From: Baylisascaris procyonis
Taxonomy: Eukaryota; Nematoda; Chromadorea; Rhabditida; Ascarididae
DNA length: 64,000 nucleotides
NCBI GenBank assembly: GCA_037389465.1
Contig: JAZARR010000200.1
Location: 5,277,501 to 5,341,500 of the forward strand
Direction of reading: 5' to 3'
The notes under the pieces are model-generated. The model was not told where the DNA came from, did no database searches, and was given only the letters and a program-made list of their open reading frames with translations. Every line of letters begins with the position of its first letter. The first letter of the stretch is position 1. Positions 34,443 through 48,290 of the stretch are shown here, piece by piece. Both the position numbers and the translations under genes were made by a program.

Positions 34443-34680
34443 TTTACCGATCGAGAACTATCTGTTCATCTGCTACCTTCGGTTGCAACCAACCTCCTGT
34501 TTTCTCCGAATGCGGGTCGACAGTCGACAACCGACGAACGTTTCTGAAGGGCGTTGATTTTCAACCGAATTTCAGTTGTCAGCCGTCCGTTCCGATCGTT
34601 TACGGACGGAAAGAAATTCCCAGCAGTTGCCATAACGATCATCGAGCCATACGTGGAGCTGCTGCCGTAATAATATTCCC
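34440..34680. promoter_or_regulatory. GC/CpG-rich palindrome cluster
   Basis: Holds the perfect 10-bp palindrome GGTTGCAACC (34481-34490), two GTCGAC palindromes (34516-34521, 34523-34528), and an 8-bp perfect inverted repeat CCGTCCGT/ACGGACGG (34583-34590, 34602-34609) whose loop contains CGATCG. It abuts the start of the 34165-34442 minus-strand ORF. Either a regulatory region or the end of a mobile element. Confidence 0.4.
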
Positions 34681-34699
34681 TTGTTGACTGAAGTAGATA

Positions 34700-37600
34700 G
34701 TTGTTATAGCAGCAACTTGAAAGATTATGAGAAGATGAAAATAATTTCTAAAGGAAGAGGGATTGGTATCAACCATTGAACGAAGACCAGAGAAGAAAGA
34801 GAAACTGATATAGTTCTTCAACTGTTGTCAACATTTTTCACACATTTACTTCATAACTAATGAGTACAAAAGTTCCTCCGTGACAGTGTTCGTTACCGAA
34901 ATATTTGTATGGAGCATTAAGTGTAAACATTGCATGTTCGGCCGTAAACGAAATTTCGCTTGTAACAAAATCGTCGAATTAGATTCATACAGTTCACTAA
35001 ATCTATTTAGTTAATTAGAACATGCACATATGAATGCCGGAGGTCATGGCAAGCAAATTTAGATAGCTTCCGGTTGGGATTTATTTCAATAAGGAAAAAT
35101 TTAGCAAAGTCATTGAAAGTGTGAAGTTTTTTTCTTTTTTTTTTTTTGTGAACAACCATAACTAAGAGCGAGCTGCAACCTGACAATAATCGAATCCATA
35201 ATTTGCAAGAAACAACAGATTTTACAAGATTATTTGCTCATTCTTGGGAAATGCCTACTTTTTCTCAAACATCATTTTCTCAGCTAAAGCATCCTCTTTT
35301 CTCCATCGCATTCAAAATTTGCATAAATGGTCAGCTGGTAAGTATGAACTGATATTCTTATTCGCTTTTGTGCTTACTGAAAATTGAACATATGTGCAGC
35401 CATTTGATTATAAGATTTGATTGTAAACGTAATAAAACAAATCCAATATGGATTTGAGTTGTGTTAGCAATCATAAACTGAGATGTGCGTCCAGCATTGC
35501 AATGCTTGGAATCTCAAAACTATGGTTTCTGAGAATCGCTCTAAGAAAGTGTGGGTGATATTTTTAAAGAACTTTCACTACTTTAAGCAGTATACGAATA
35601 AAACAAGGGAATGGTGCAGAAACTCTTTATTTTGAAATTTCAGGAACATTTCTTTTGCGAGGACTCCACAAAATTTTAGCTAAACCAAAATTTCCCGAAT
35701 TCGGCACTCAAAATTTCCGTGTAATATTCAATCTTTAGTTAGCTCTTTCTTACGAACTATTTTCTTAAAAGTGGGTCATAAACACGGGCAGTGCACAATA
35801 CGCTTGTTTAAGGCCCGCTGACTTACATATTTGAATATTCGCTCTTATCCATCACTTGAACGCAATATTTTCTTTGATGACCATCAAAAATTGCCCTTAA
35901 TTTTTTGGATCGTTCGAATTTTTTTCCAACTATAAATCTAAGAGGAAAACGAATTTTTTTTCAGGGCTCGAATGAAATGTTGAATATTAGCAAATATTCT
36001 CCGATTTTTTAATGTATCAAAATAACGCGTCAAAATTTGACTGGATTCTGTTTAAAACAATTTTATAAATTTCATTATACTGTTTGCATTTTAATTGGGG
36101 TCATTTTGACTCACAGATTAAAAATTGATATTTTTCTGGTATACATAGGTAGGTAGGTTTTTTGATTTTCTCATTTGCACACAATAGAAACTTGGTAAGA
36201 ATATTAACTGGATTTTTAATGATTGCACTGAGAGCTATTGGAATCAACAAGTTTAGCAATTAGCGCTGTTTTGATGACATACACTCTTTTCAGTTATGAA
36301 TTTGTTTGCTGAAGAATTTAAAGCACTAAATTTGTTCATTTACTGATGTTTTATGAAAGATAATTTTTTCATTGACCGAGGTATCTCTGAGAAAATTTTA
36401 TTGATGTTCTCCATGGAGGAGCAATTTATCGCCAATGGTATTATCTTTTGAGGCGATACACATACGTTGACGAACACTCATAGTATATAATTGGTTTTTT
36501 GTTGAACGATGCATTAATTCGCTTTGTACTACATTGCACTTTTTGAGCCCTTTCTTTGTATGCACAGTTTTATTCACTCTGTTCCTCAATTGGCAAAGAC
36601 TAACAAACACTTCTAAACACCGCTTCGCATGAAGTCATGAATTTTAGTTTTGAGAGGCGTATCGGGAAAAGATAGCTTCTGTCACAAACAATGAAATTGC
36701 ATCATTGTTCAGGCATCCTTTGGAGAACACTATTGTGGTGATACGTTCCCATATTCCTTTCCTTCTTGAATATGCCTATGCCTCTAATGCAGTTGTTTAT
36801 CTTTCTTCAATGGAATATTTAAGGTATTTAAGGAAGGCAGTTGCTTTCAAGTTGCTTTTTGGTGAAAAAGTTTTTAATCGCGAAGCTGACTTCCTATGCA
36901 TTCTGCACTAATTACGCCTCGAGGCAAGTTTGAGTTGGCAATCTTCGAAAATCTTCTGCTTTTTCTGGACAACCCCTAAACGTAGGACGCCGTGGTCTGA
37001 GTACGGAATATAAAGTCCTAGTGGTCCAGGCATTGAGTCCGCATGATAAAATGAGAGCGGCAAATTACTCCGTTGTTTTTTGGTGAGTCTGAACTTGAGA
37101 TCCTCGAGTAATAAGTGCTCCTATATGAGTTCTAAAGCGCTCTTTAAAAGCCACTACGAGCGTTGGAGAGAATATTAACCTACATAGACCTTGTCAACAA
37201 TTTGTTGGCGCTCGAGCTTGAGATCTCTAGACATAATCAAATATGGAAAGAACGGCATATTCTTTTTATTTATGGTAAGGATCAATATAACTCCGCTTGC
37301 AGTTGCAATATTCCTGCATAGCTATGAGTGTTTATTTTCTGGATTCTTTAGTGCCTCCAGCAGGCAGATACGCAAGTGTAGTGTGCACACTTGTCTGCTC
37401 ATGATCGCAGATTGTGAATTGCATAAACTGTACTCGTATTATTCGATGAATCCATTAAATACACTGGATTTTTTTTTTCAGCTCGCTCTATGACATCTCA
37501 TACATGCTATCGTAAGACAAAAAATTTGTATTTCAGTTTTATTTTGCAGTGAGCTAAGCGTGGTGAACATATGAACTCCCACTGAGGAATTAAATAATTG

Positions 37601-38950
37601 CATTTGGTCGATCTTCAGCCACCAACTCTCTGAAATATTAGTTCATTCTTTTTGAATGACGTCAACGGTTTTACGAAAATATCTCTATTAGAACATTTTT
37701 GGTCATAAAAAAGTACTGAGTGCAGAAAAGAGCAAATTGTGAGTTTAAAAAATCTTCAAAAAAATTTGAAATATTCATTTGTGGTTCCTAGTCGTTTTGA
37801 AAACGTCGTGTTGTGATGAGAGTTTTTTCATTAATCATTAAATAAGATGTTTATCAGTTCTCTATCGAATTCATGTTGTACTTTGATGTGAACTGTGCCG
37901 AAACACTCTAGCTTCGTTTCATTTTTATAGTTGGAGTGCACTTGGGATGACCTAATAATCGAGATAAAATTGCGAATTTCAGATGTGCTCAGACCCTCGA
38001 TGACCTTCTCTAATAATTGTTTTTGACTGTGAAAATTCCCAAAACGATCGAAGTTCTTGGCTTGAACACTGGAACGGTCTTATCAGCCATTAATCGATTC
38101 AACCAATGCAGTTTAAAATTTAAAACAATTTAGAAGATTATTTCCGGCAATATATCGGTCTAAAACACCCAGTTTCAAGTTTGGCGATTATTTAGCACCA
38201 TGAATGAACAGATAAAACGACCCTGCTAGTAGGGTTAGTTTTAAATAATAAATAAACATTATTATTTGTCTTTCTGTCAGGACCCCTCTCCTCTTAAAAC
38301 CTCATAGTAAAGTTCGGTTGGGATCTGAGCACACTTGAAATTCTCCTTCCCACCTCGACACTTAGACTTCTAAATGGACTGGCCGAAAAATAGCGCGCCA
38401 ACATCCCAGCTATGCCGTTTCCGAAAATTTCATAGAACTCCACAAAATGTTAATTATTTCCGCAAAATTTTCACCAAAATTTCACCTCTCTATATCTTGG
38501 GATGACGGTATATGGCAATTCAGCTTTTCGTTGGTTATTCTTCCGCAGTATTTTCTTTTTCCGTAACATTCTTGTCCATTCGTATTGTCAGTTTCAAGTT
38601 CTCTTTCTTAGGCATAATGAGTTCAATAAGAAATAAGGTTGGAAATTTAATGTAGAAAACTTATTATATTTTCAGCCAATATTGACATAAAATTTTATCT
38701 TTGTATGCAAAAGAGTCAGCTCAAATTTTGTTCACAGTAATTAACCTTCCCACACCAATGCGAGTTCTCTATATGTTTGCGAATGTACGGATTAAGCCAA
38801 GCAGTTTGCGGGCAATCAACGCTTCTTCCTTGATTCTGAACAGAATTTTATTAGAGCAATGTAACCTCGATCCATCTATAATCGATTTTTCGGGAGGAGA
38901 AGCGCAATTATTTCTACTGTATTACTCGTTCATTCATTTAATCATTTAAT
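34700..38950. other. AT-rich region without recognised gene
   Basis: Scattered ORFs only. The best-looking are 36398-36610 on the minus strand and 38701-38949 on the plus strand, both without recognised motifs. A 50-codon plus-strand open stretch near 36936-37085 has a faint resemblance to mariner-type transposases, discussed as a finding. Confidence 0.4.
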
Positions 38951-38953
38951 TAC

Positions 38954-39065
<112 letters not shown>

Positions 39066-39844
39066 CGCATTGTTTGTACAATATGCAACTACTGTCCTCA
39101 TTTATTTGTACAGGATGCAAGCATACATTAAGCGACCTTACATGTTGTACATATTGCACCAACTAACAGTCAAGAATTGCGATCAATTATATAAAGACAG
39201 TAGGCCAGCCAATCACTGTCGCTGCAAACATGTTGATGTATCAGTGCAAATATGCGTGAAATAGCTCTTGTTTCATAAAAAACCCACTTTCTATCGCACT
39301 CGTACCATGGATTGCGAAAAATTTTATAACTGTTTGGCGCAACGAACAATAATCTGGATTACATTCATTCATCAGCGTTTGAGTACCTAAAATAGGGTAT
39401 ATCTCACTGGAGTATGTCAATATAATAGTTACCCCGAAAAAAAATAAATAAAAATGCAAAGTTAATTTATTTTGAATATGCGAATTGAAATTTGAAAATT
39501 TATTATCCAACTGCAAGCTAAGCGATTTAAACCACAAATTTATTCGAAAATTGCTCAATCAGCTTATTCTCTTGTTTTTTTAAGCATTCCCAAGTTGGCA
39601 TCTAGAATGTGCTCTACGACAAGGTTATGTCCATGAGTATATATATATTCCTGACTGTCCGTTTTTGCAAGTTTCACTCGGGGGTTCACTGAACCTAGGG
39701 CTATGAAATTTGATGTGTTGGGTGCCTAGTGAAATGGCTTATTGTTTCAATTTTCATAGCAGTCTATCAGCGAGCGAGAAGCATAGGGGCATTTAAGGAA
39801 TCCGATAGTGATTTTCGAGGAAAGCAGTGAACATTAGCAGCACA

Positions 39845-40150
39845 CTAGTCGGATGTACAAAAAAATGGATCTTTTGAGGAATATGGACATGAATGATGGA
39901 GCTGTTTAAAGTTTGAAAGCACTGTTTTGCATATTACTTTCTTTACTGCCAGCTGGTGAAACTGCTTAGTCAGACGGAAAAAAATGTAATACCACTTTTG
40001 CGCTTCTCTACTGTCATTGCAGTAAACCTCTGGCAGGTTGATCAACTCATCGCTCAAAATGTAGCACATCAGACAGCCGTGTATAACACGTTTATTGTCG
40101 TTTTGATTATACAGGCCGAGAGTTAATCTGTCGGGCGTTGTAGAAGACAC
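39845..40150 (-). CDS. Unrecognised ORF or exon
   Basis: About 101 open codons. From 40122 the frame follows a cag at the end of a pyrimidine-rich tract, and ends at a TAG. The composition is protein-like: RLTLGLYNQNDNKRV, then EVYCNDSREAQKWYYIFFRL, with several cysteines, and it uses more G/C-ending codons than surrounding ORFs. The first listed codon is GTG, so it is more likely an internal or terminal exon than a full gene. An ATG ORF just upstream on the same strand (40212-40400) could belong with it, but I found no good donor between them. Confidence 0.25.
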   Translation of the reverse strand: MSSTTPDRLTLGLYNQNDNKRVIHGCLMCYILSDELINLPEVYCNDSREAQKWYYIFFRLTKQFHQLAVKKVICKTVLSNFKQLHHSCPYSSKDPFFCTSD

Positions 40151-40211
40151 CCAGGGAGAAGGTGGAAAATGATGAGAAAAGGGGACGGGGATAAAAATGG
40201 AGTTATCTATT

Positions 40212-40400
40212 TCAGTTCTGCATCGATGACGGGCTGTAATCTTTAGTCAAGATTGGCGCAACAAAGTTTAGGGGTAGTTGGTGTAGCAAAGTTAATGAGT
40301 TGATTTTTCCGAGTTCATAGATTACAACAGGCGTTTTCTTTCTCGAAGACATCAGTTCTCGGAATAAGGAACCATTCGAATGTGCGCATCTCGGCGTCAT
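40212..40400 (-). CDS. Unrecognised small ORF
   Basis: 62 codons from ATG to TGA on the minus strand, preceded by an acceptor-like aatgttag 12 nt upstream of the ATG. Polar start, hydrophobic middle, no motif. Tandem with the 39845-40150 ORF. Confidence 0.2.
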   Translation of the reverse strand: MTPRCAHSNGSLFRELMSSRKKTPVVIYELGKINSLTLLHQLPLNFVAPILTKDYSPSSMQN

Positions 40401-41945
40401 TTCTGTTTTCGACTAACATTGCCACCACCTTCTAAAGGCGTATCATACCTCAATATATTTCACAGCGTTCTCGACGTTCTGAAACTCTACGTGAAGGTAG
40501 ATGGATGACTTGAGAGGTCATTCGTGAGCAGAGCATTAAAGGAACATTACGTAGATGAAGTGAACAGTTCTCAGCAGATGCTGCTGAAATTATATAGTGG
40601 CTGCTCTATCCCTTATCACAAGACATAACCGCATTTCAGTGCGATGCAAAATATGAATGCACTTTGTGATAAGCTAGACTTAAAATAAATCAATCTGAAA
40701 CTTACTGCGATTTCTCTAAAAAAAAGGAAATCTCATCTAAACATGTCATTTGAACTTGCAGTTATAAGCGTTCCGAGCAGATATTTCAATTGACTGGGCT
40801 AACGCTGGCGCTTTTAAACTCCATTATGTTTTATTTAAGTATCACGAGCTCTACAGTGAATGAAATTTAACAGAAGTAATGAAGAAAATGGCACCAGTAA
40901 TCAACGTATATCACAGAATACTGAGCTAAAGTTGATTTTTATCAAAAACGCTGGGTCGTGTGTCGTATACACCATTTCGTCCAAAGTTATGACCATTCTC
41001 TAATTGCTAGCATTATGAACCGATCATGTCTGTTGCACTATATACAGTGTAGAATTGATGAGACTTGACTGACAAGTTATGACAAGCGGAAGTTCCTGCA
41101 GCATCTCATTTGGTTAAAAAACTTGTACTGACAGTGGAAAGGTACCATCTCGTACCCTGCCGATGTGCAAGTTTTTCAGTTATTATTTTATATCGAACGA
41201 TGATTATTTTCGAAGTTCAAACCATACCAAAGTGGGCTTATCATCAAACTGTTGTACAAACACTACGGTTCGCATAAAATATATTATATCTATACTCGTA
41301 AGTTTCTAGAGTCAAAATTTGCTCGAATCTTCATTTACAGTATTTCCTACCCCGAATTGAAATACCTAATAGTTTATTTAATGGAAATCACTTTCGTGCG
41401 AAAATGTGAAAGAATAGGAATCTTGTCAACTTCAGTCGATGGACGATTCAGCCAAATGAACAAAGTGATGAATGTCGATGCCTCAGCTTGAATATAAGCT
41501 TAAACTTCGTCTTACGCCCAAGCCTGAGCCTATGTTTGAAGACAGTTTGATAAGAAAGATAAAAAATCGACAAAGACCGTGCTTTACGAAGCGCTTTTCT
41601 CGCAGCTAGATTTTTTATGAAGGGTAGGTTTAAAGATTGATCGAACTAAGTTGATGCAATGATCACGAAACAGAACAGTAGTAACTTTTGTGGTGTTTCC
41701 GAGAGAGAAGTGCAGATGTCATTAATTTTTCGAATTTAGTAGCGATATTCATTTTATGAGATTTCGTTCAGTGCAATCAATCGATCTGAGAATCATATTT
41801 AAGAGCTGAGATGTAGCCTCATTTACTGTCAAAAAACATCGTTTCACTCAATTATTACTCGAGAGGTTTTTTTTTGCAATCAATAGAACCGTTTCTTATT
41901 TTGTGCAGTTGTTTGTTATTTTGCAAACTTGGCATAAAGATTTTT

Positions 41946-42041
41946 AAACTTCAGCAACACACGTCTTCTAAACTTCAGCAATACGAGTTCTTTAAACTTC
42001 ACCAACAAAAGTTTTTTAAACTTCAGCAACACACGTCTTTT
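41946..42041 (+). repeat. 24-nt minisatellite, exactly four copies
   Basis: Units at 41946, 41970, 41994 and 42018, all beginning AAACTTCA. In one frame they encode an eight-residue repeat starting KL(Q/H)Q (for example KLQQHTSS and KLQQYEFF). The surrounding 70-codon open frame begins with TTG, not ATG, and has a hydrophobic Cys/Leu N-terminus. Whether it is translated is unknown. Confidence 0.9.
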
Positions 42042-42299
42042 AACGAGTACAGCTCCGCTCTGTTAATTAAGTACAAAATTTTCTGAGCATATAATGTGCG
42101 CCAAGTGGTTTTAACCGACAATGAGTTGTTGAAGAAAATAATGAAGCTTCGTATGATGTGGCACCTGCGTATTCCTTTCCCTCGTTTCGCCTCTCTTCCC
42201 TTCCCCTTCTCTGTTCCATCCTGTCCCGTTCCCCACCATTAATAGACCAACCATTACAGAGATGCAGCACTTTTATAGTTCATTCAATCGATGCGTTAT

Positions 42300-45200
42300 G
42301 ACGCCTTCCGCATTCCGTTACTGTTTGACCCATTCGGTTACACAGCAAAGCTCGATTATTTCAACTTCTTTTACAATCGTTTTTGCTCACTTCATTGATG
42401 TATCTTTTAAATGAAAATTTAAAAAGTGACGATGAATTTTTTTGTTGAATTGAGCTTACAGATCTCTGTAATGCTTTGAAAGGGGATCTACAATATGTTT
42501 CGACTAATTGAATTACTTTTTACTCGCTTAGCCGACTAAAGTTTCATGTTTTGTTTTCCATATTTTACAGAATGCTAACGTAGTGGTAGTTTGATTGATT
42601 GTCCATCACTTTTGGCGGTCATCCTTTGGCAATAATTTATAATTTTTTACTTTTAATAAAGGCAATAATGATAACAATCATCATTGTGACGAAAGAAAGT
42701 TACTGACATTACATATAAATGAATAACTATTCGATCAAGCTTATTTCATCAAGCTATGTATATTAAATATATGAGCATATAACATTGCAGAAATTTTCTC
42801 GAGTGAAATGAGTGAAGTTTTATTTTGAATTCTTTTTTTTAAGGAAATTAGAATAGAAATAGATATTTTGAAATGAAAATAAGTGAATAGTATTGATTAG
42901 CATCAAATTTTCTAAAATGGTCTCCCATATTAAAGCTGTTGATTGGACGAAGAATTCAATACTATTAGGCAATAAGTTATGAGTAATTCATCATATCATA
43001 TAGCCATATCGCCTAATTTATGAGTGTAGGCCTTAGCCGTTCAACGCTACACGTCTGAATATCAGTATATGCATTCAAGTGACACTAGCCTCAAGTGTTC
43101 CATTCCCTTCTAATGTATTACAAAATGGTTTCTACGACCTACGTCTTCTTATATACATATATTACACCTAGAAAAGTTGATTGGCTGGATTTCAACTGTT
43201 CTTGTGCAATGAATTCAGCTGCTGTCTGATTCAGGAATGTCCAAGTTCACAGGTATCCACTTCATCTGAAAAACGTGCTGTGTGTAACTATGTTGAAATA
43301 GAGATCCCACCTGTATCGATGCCCACAGGTTTTGGTGACAGCCCGTTGCCGATCCAGTTTTATAGATGATTTTTTGTTCATCAATATGATCACTGAGGGG
43401 AAATTGTCCACATCACTGTGGACGTAAGTCATAACTAATTCGTTCTAATAATAAAATATTTTCGACCAACTCGTCCTAACTTTACCAAATATTTTGCAAA
43501 AAAAGGATTTTTTTAGCATCCAAAAAATCACTTTTGCTTGCTAATCGTTCACGAGTAAATTACTCACGCATTCGCGGTGAGTTATACTTTATTGGGCCAT
43601 ATAAAAAATAGAGTTGAGCTGAATTGAAAAGATTTCAATTGATTCGGGTGTTGGATCAGTGTTCTGCAAAGCAGCGGATTATATACTTAAATCGAATTGC
43701 ATTGCGCTGCGATCGTCAGCAAAGAAGAGGACATGAGGTCGACCTATCTCTTCCACTTGCTTCAGAATTTCTCTAATCGCTCGTTGCTATTGAATATTGC
43801 ATTGCATTAGAAATGCTGTTGCGTTACAAGTTGAATTCTCCATATTTGTTGAGAATATTGTTGAATTGTTGGCGTATTAGTCCTCTACAACAATCTTATT
43901 TATTCTCCTCGTAACCTGCACATTTTTTTTTTAATAAAAAAGCGGCAAAAGCTGAACTAGTTATTGCCAAATGGATTATATTGACTCAATTTTTTTAAAA
44001 ATCTTTCTTTCAGCTAAGAGAAATGCGTGCTTAATTCAAAATTCGTTTGTTTATTATTAATTAAATATGTAAAAAAAGGCCGAAATCCGGAAAGCATTCA
44101 GCAACGGGATGCACACGTACGATTCCATCCATTCAAGCGAAATTCTTCTCTTTTGCTGGATGTAGTACTTCATTATTGGCTGTATATAATGGGCCCAGCT
44201 AAATATTATTACTCAAATAATAGCACTTCAATACTTTAGTGCCTCAGCGGGATACTGTCACCTCACTACTGTAGCAGCAGTGCCGAGAGAATCGTTATGA
44301 GATTAAGGTTTTAGAATGGTGATTGGCGGTTGCTGTTATCGTAGTGTGGATCATTGCTGAGTTCGATACGTGGCTGACTAGTTCAGGCATTTTACTGCGT
44401 GTTCTAGTAACATAAGTAACATAGCAATTGCTAATCATAAGGTGGTCGGTTTACCCTCTACCATTTCTCATTTGTGCTATGGTCGCTGATCTTTTGTCGT
44501 CAACACCATTCCGATTCCCGCTCCGGAATCCTGCTTTCTTCTTGTTACACTTGTAGTTTCATTTTGCGGAAAACATCTTTCGGCCCAACTGCATGCTGCC
44601 ACGATATAACCAATGTCCTATTATCCAGGTTCTTATTCTCCTATTTCTTAAATAAGCGAAGGGGGGGGGGGAATTTTACAAAATTGTTGATGTCTCATTC
44701 TCATGCACTCCCTCAACCGTAGTCGTTACGTAGTAGATGTCGGATGTGTAGAACGATGCACTTTTTGTGGGACATTGTAAAGTGGCGTAGGTGTTGAATG
44801 AGCGATTCGCAATCTGTTCAAAAATGAGCAACACAAAGGACGGCTGATCATCATCGATGGTACTACCGTCATTTCAATTTCTCATCAACTCAAAAAAGCA
44901 TGCGAAAGCAAACTACCGTGATATCAGAATTTGATCTAATGATCAATGAGTGTTTTTCCATTGTTGAATGATCATGTTGATTTCGAAACGCTTAGATGCC
45001 AGGCATTAATAATCGCTTGAGTTGAAGGTTGATGATCAGAATGTATGATAGTGAGGATGAGGCAAGTCGATGATTGAGAACTGTGAAAATCTACGAACGC
45101 ATTTGTCTACGTTTCGAAAGAATGTGATTTTTCTTGTAAGCTTCATTGCATCCCTCTCCCCTTTCCCATACCCTAGCGTGCCCCTCTATTGAATTTCTGT

Positions 45201-46270
45201 TCTCTATCTTAATAAGTAACCGATGATAATCTTTCATATTATCTACTGAAATTTGGTGCTGAAACAAAATTCATTGATTCCTGTCGCTAGATTGCGAACC
45301 TCCCTCGTTTCACGGTCAGATCCTCGTTCGTATCCATCACTGTAAGTGTCAAGGCAGTTACACTTGTGTGTTTTCTGTAAGGGATATTTTGATACCATGA
45401 CGCTCTAAAAATCAGCTTCCCGTCCGTCGACCCCTTCTCTCTCTTCCATTCCAATTCCTTCCTATTTCCATTCATGTACCGTCGTGGTAACCAATTACAC
45501 CTTCAAACACTTCAAATACTTTTATATAATGCAACAAAAAAATGGTTAAAACAGGTCCACAACAGCGGATTTGATCTTCACTTTTTGACTTTTTCATGCT
45601 TGTCTTGACATCTTACTCATCACTGCCAAAGCCATTGATCGTCGACAAAGCCATAACTTAAAAAAAATGTCGACCAGCAAATAACCTTTTCGGCCTTCAG
45701 GCAACAATATGTTAAATGATTGGAACTGCTGGCTAGATCGTTGAAACATTTAGAATGCTTAAGCACTGCTAGCCTTGGGTCGCTTGGTTAAATTATTCGT
45801 TACAAACTCTCTACCGAAATTTTTTCGGTCAACTGTTTACAGCTTTGCATGGACAATATAACGCAATATAGCTATTCAAACGATTCGCTCCTCGTCGTAA
45901 TGAGCAGTTGGTCATGATGTCAAGAAATTGGGCCAGAATAACAAAAAATAACGACTAATAGAGCAATGAGATTGAATTGAAAATGATTATTCGTATTTTT
46001 TGTACTTTCTAGAATATTTTGCACTCCGTTTTTTAGCAGCACTGTTTCTCTTTTCCCCCTTAAAAAACCTCATCATCTCAAGTGGGTAAATGATCACTGG
46101 ACATAGTTCTACCAAAATTTTTTTCGTGTCAATTTGTTGTTTATTTGAGAGAGATGGTACCGGTCTGTTTTAAAGTCATGAGGCATCTTATAGATCGATG
46201 AAACTTATTTCGAATTATTGTTGTCAAAATGTTCAAAATTTTATATAGCACCGATCTATGTAAAAGGGCT
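42300..46270. other. AT-rich region without recognised gene
   Basis: Short ORFs only (44027-44239, 44474-44722, 45287-45475), none with motifs. Contains a G12 run near 44660 and pyrimidine-rich patches near 45150-45190 and 45415-45475. Confidence 0.5.
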
Positions 46271-46273
46271 AGG

Positions 46274-46376
<103 letters not shown>

Positions 46377-47450
46377 TATGTTCGAAATTCGGCACATTTC
46401 ATTTCCTCTCACTACCTATGGCAGCAGTGATAGTTGATTTTACCAGATCGAAAGAAGAGCAAGTTTCTTATTCGCAAAAGTGTCCGAAAAAACGATAAAA
46501 CAGTGTACTTAGGAGCTTATCTTTTCTTCGCATGCGACTGGTCACTGCGAAATTTTTTATTTGCCGTTTTCATGCAGCATTCTATCAAAAAATGAAAAAA
46601 GATCAAATTGGGAGAATTTTGCTTTCTGGATGGTGCAGATTACTAGATTACTCGTGCTACTGAATGCTCTCATTATCTCGTCTTAGTCGCCAAATGAAAT
46701 GATTGACTTATTGTGTAGATAAGCACGTAAAATATCTATCATTCTAATATGATTTACGTCATACATTACAGCGTTTTCCTTTTTTCATAATTTGGACAGT
46801 ATTATAGTGTTTATTGCGCTCATAAATAGCCGAAGAATAAAAGAGGAGTTGTAAACGGAGAATTAACACATTTCACTCGTATGTAATTCCTTTGTTGCAA
46901 ATATTTGCAAAAAAAGTATTTCATTTACGAAGTTGCAAAATGCAAAAACGTCACAAGTTGAGTATGAAGATGCGCTCTGCAGATCTCAAAAAAAGAACTG
47001 TTTTTTTGGCGCAGTGTCGCGCGTGAATTTTGCGCAGTGCAATTCACAGAGATATCTAACCACTTGTTTCCGCCTATCCAATGGGTGTCGTTTAGCAATG
47101 ATATGTTGTCAGAGAGGCGAAATTGTGACCTGGAAGGTGGACGATTAAATACTATGTAGTCAAAAAATTTTTGTTTCATTTTTAATGCGATCATTAGTGT
47201 TTATCGTGCCTTATAACACATTTGTAAAATTTCCGTCGACAGTTAATCGATAGTATTTCTTACGAATATTTTCAAAAATTCCGAACTTGAAACAAATTTC
47301 TAATTGCAAATATTTCAAATAACTAAGACAATTTTAACTGTCTCTTTTAAGAGATTTTCAGCAGCGTTTTCAGCTACCTGATTTTAACTACTTTTCATTT
47401 TCTTTAAATTAAATATTTCATTTCGCAAGCATCAACAAATAAATTTTCGA

Positions 47451-47745
47451 TCAATGTGAGCGTTGACTCAATGTTTTTCTCATTCGCCAAACTTGCAAAT
47501 TGTTCGTTTCAAAATTTTCTCGCTGTTCTCGACAAAATTCTTCGATGAAGGAACTGCCGAAGGGCAGTTTGCCGATCCACTTTTTCATTAAAATTACGCT
47601 CGTCTGTTTATTGCGAATGATTTTATTGGTCTGATTCTTTATAAGTTCGCTTATTCGCCCCTCCATATTCTCATTTCGAGTTAAACTGAAAGAGAGTTTG
47701 CTCCTCTTTCGCTGATTTTCTCGAAAACTTTGTGTTTTTACAAAA
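47451..47745 (-). CDS. Candidate terminal exon, unrecognised
   Basis: Open minus-strand frame after a 17-nt T run, ending at TGA. The composition is polar and protein-like (FRENQRKRSKLSFSL, KKWIGKLPFGSSFIEEFC, VWRMRKTLSQRSH). A GC-rich open stretch in another frame lies just upstream (47785-47930). No family recognised and no strong acceptor, so this may be chance. Confidence 0.2.
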
Positions 47746-47881
47746 AAAAAAAAAAAAATTTGAAATATCTCAAAGTCGTCAGCAGTAAGCGCCACTTTTC
47801 AAAAAGCTCAATGTTGCACGAGTTTTACGATCCTGTCTTTCGACTGCCGACAACAATGAATCCCACCTCCGTATAATCTCC

Positions 47882-47928
47882 ATATGGTAGCCGCCATAGG
47901 GAGCGGCAGCTACGGCATTCAGCTCCTA
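47882..47928 (+). CDS. Candidate initiating exon, unrecognised
   Basis: Conspicuously GC-rich short segment. ATG at 47882 encodes MVAAIGSGSYGIQLL and ends in phase 2 at donor gtaaga. An upstream in-frame TGA with no acceptor in between means it can only be a first exon. It joins in phase to an open stretch beginning after tttgag at about 48291. The glycine-rich start recalls kinase P-loops, but there is too little to claim that. Confidence 0.25.
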
Positions 47929-48290
47929 AGGTAAGACATCGAAGTTCGTAAAGCGTTTTACTTGCTTGTTGAAGCGTATTTGTCGGCGATTGCACCATCG
48001 CATGTAGGAATCTTTATTTACCTCTGTAGTCACTATAAATAGATTGTTTAAACTTTTTTCATATTTCACACAGCAGTACATGTACGAAAGTTTTTACACA
48101 ACTGAGTACGACGGCTTTTTTGGTGACAGTTAATTTTTTTCATGGAATTTCAACTTTTTGCACTTGCAAATTTGTTTTTCCTCTGCGTCATATGTATTCG
48201 GCTTTTAAGTTCTTTTTATAAATCAGTCCTTGGAAGTCAATTGCGAGTTCAAGTTTCAAGCAAAGTTCTAATTTAGAGTTTTTAAATTTG

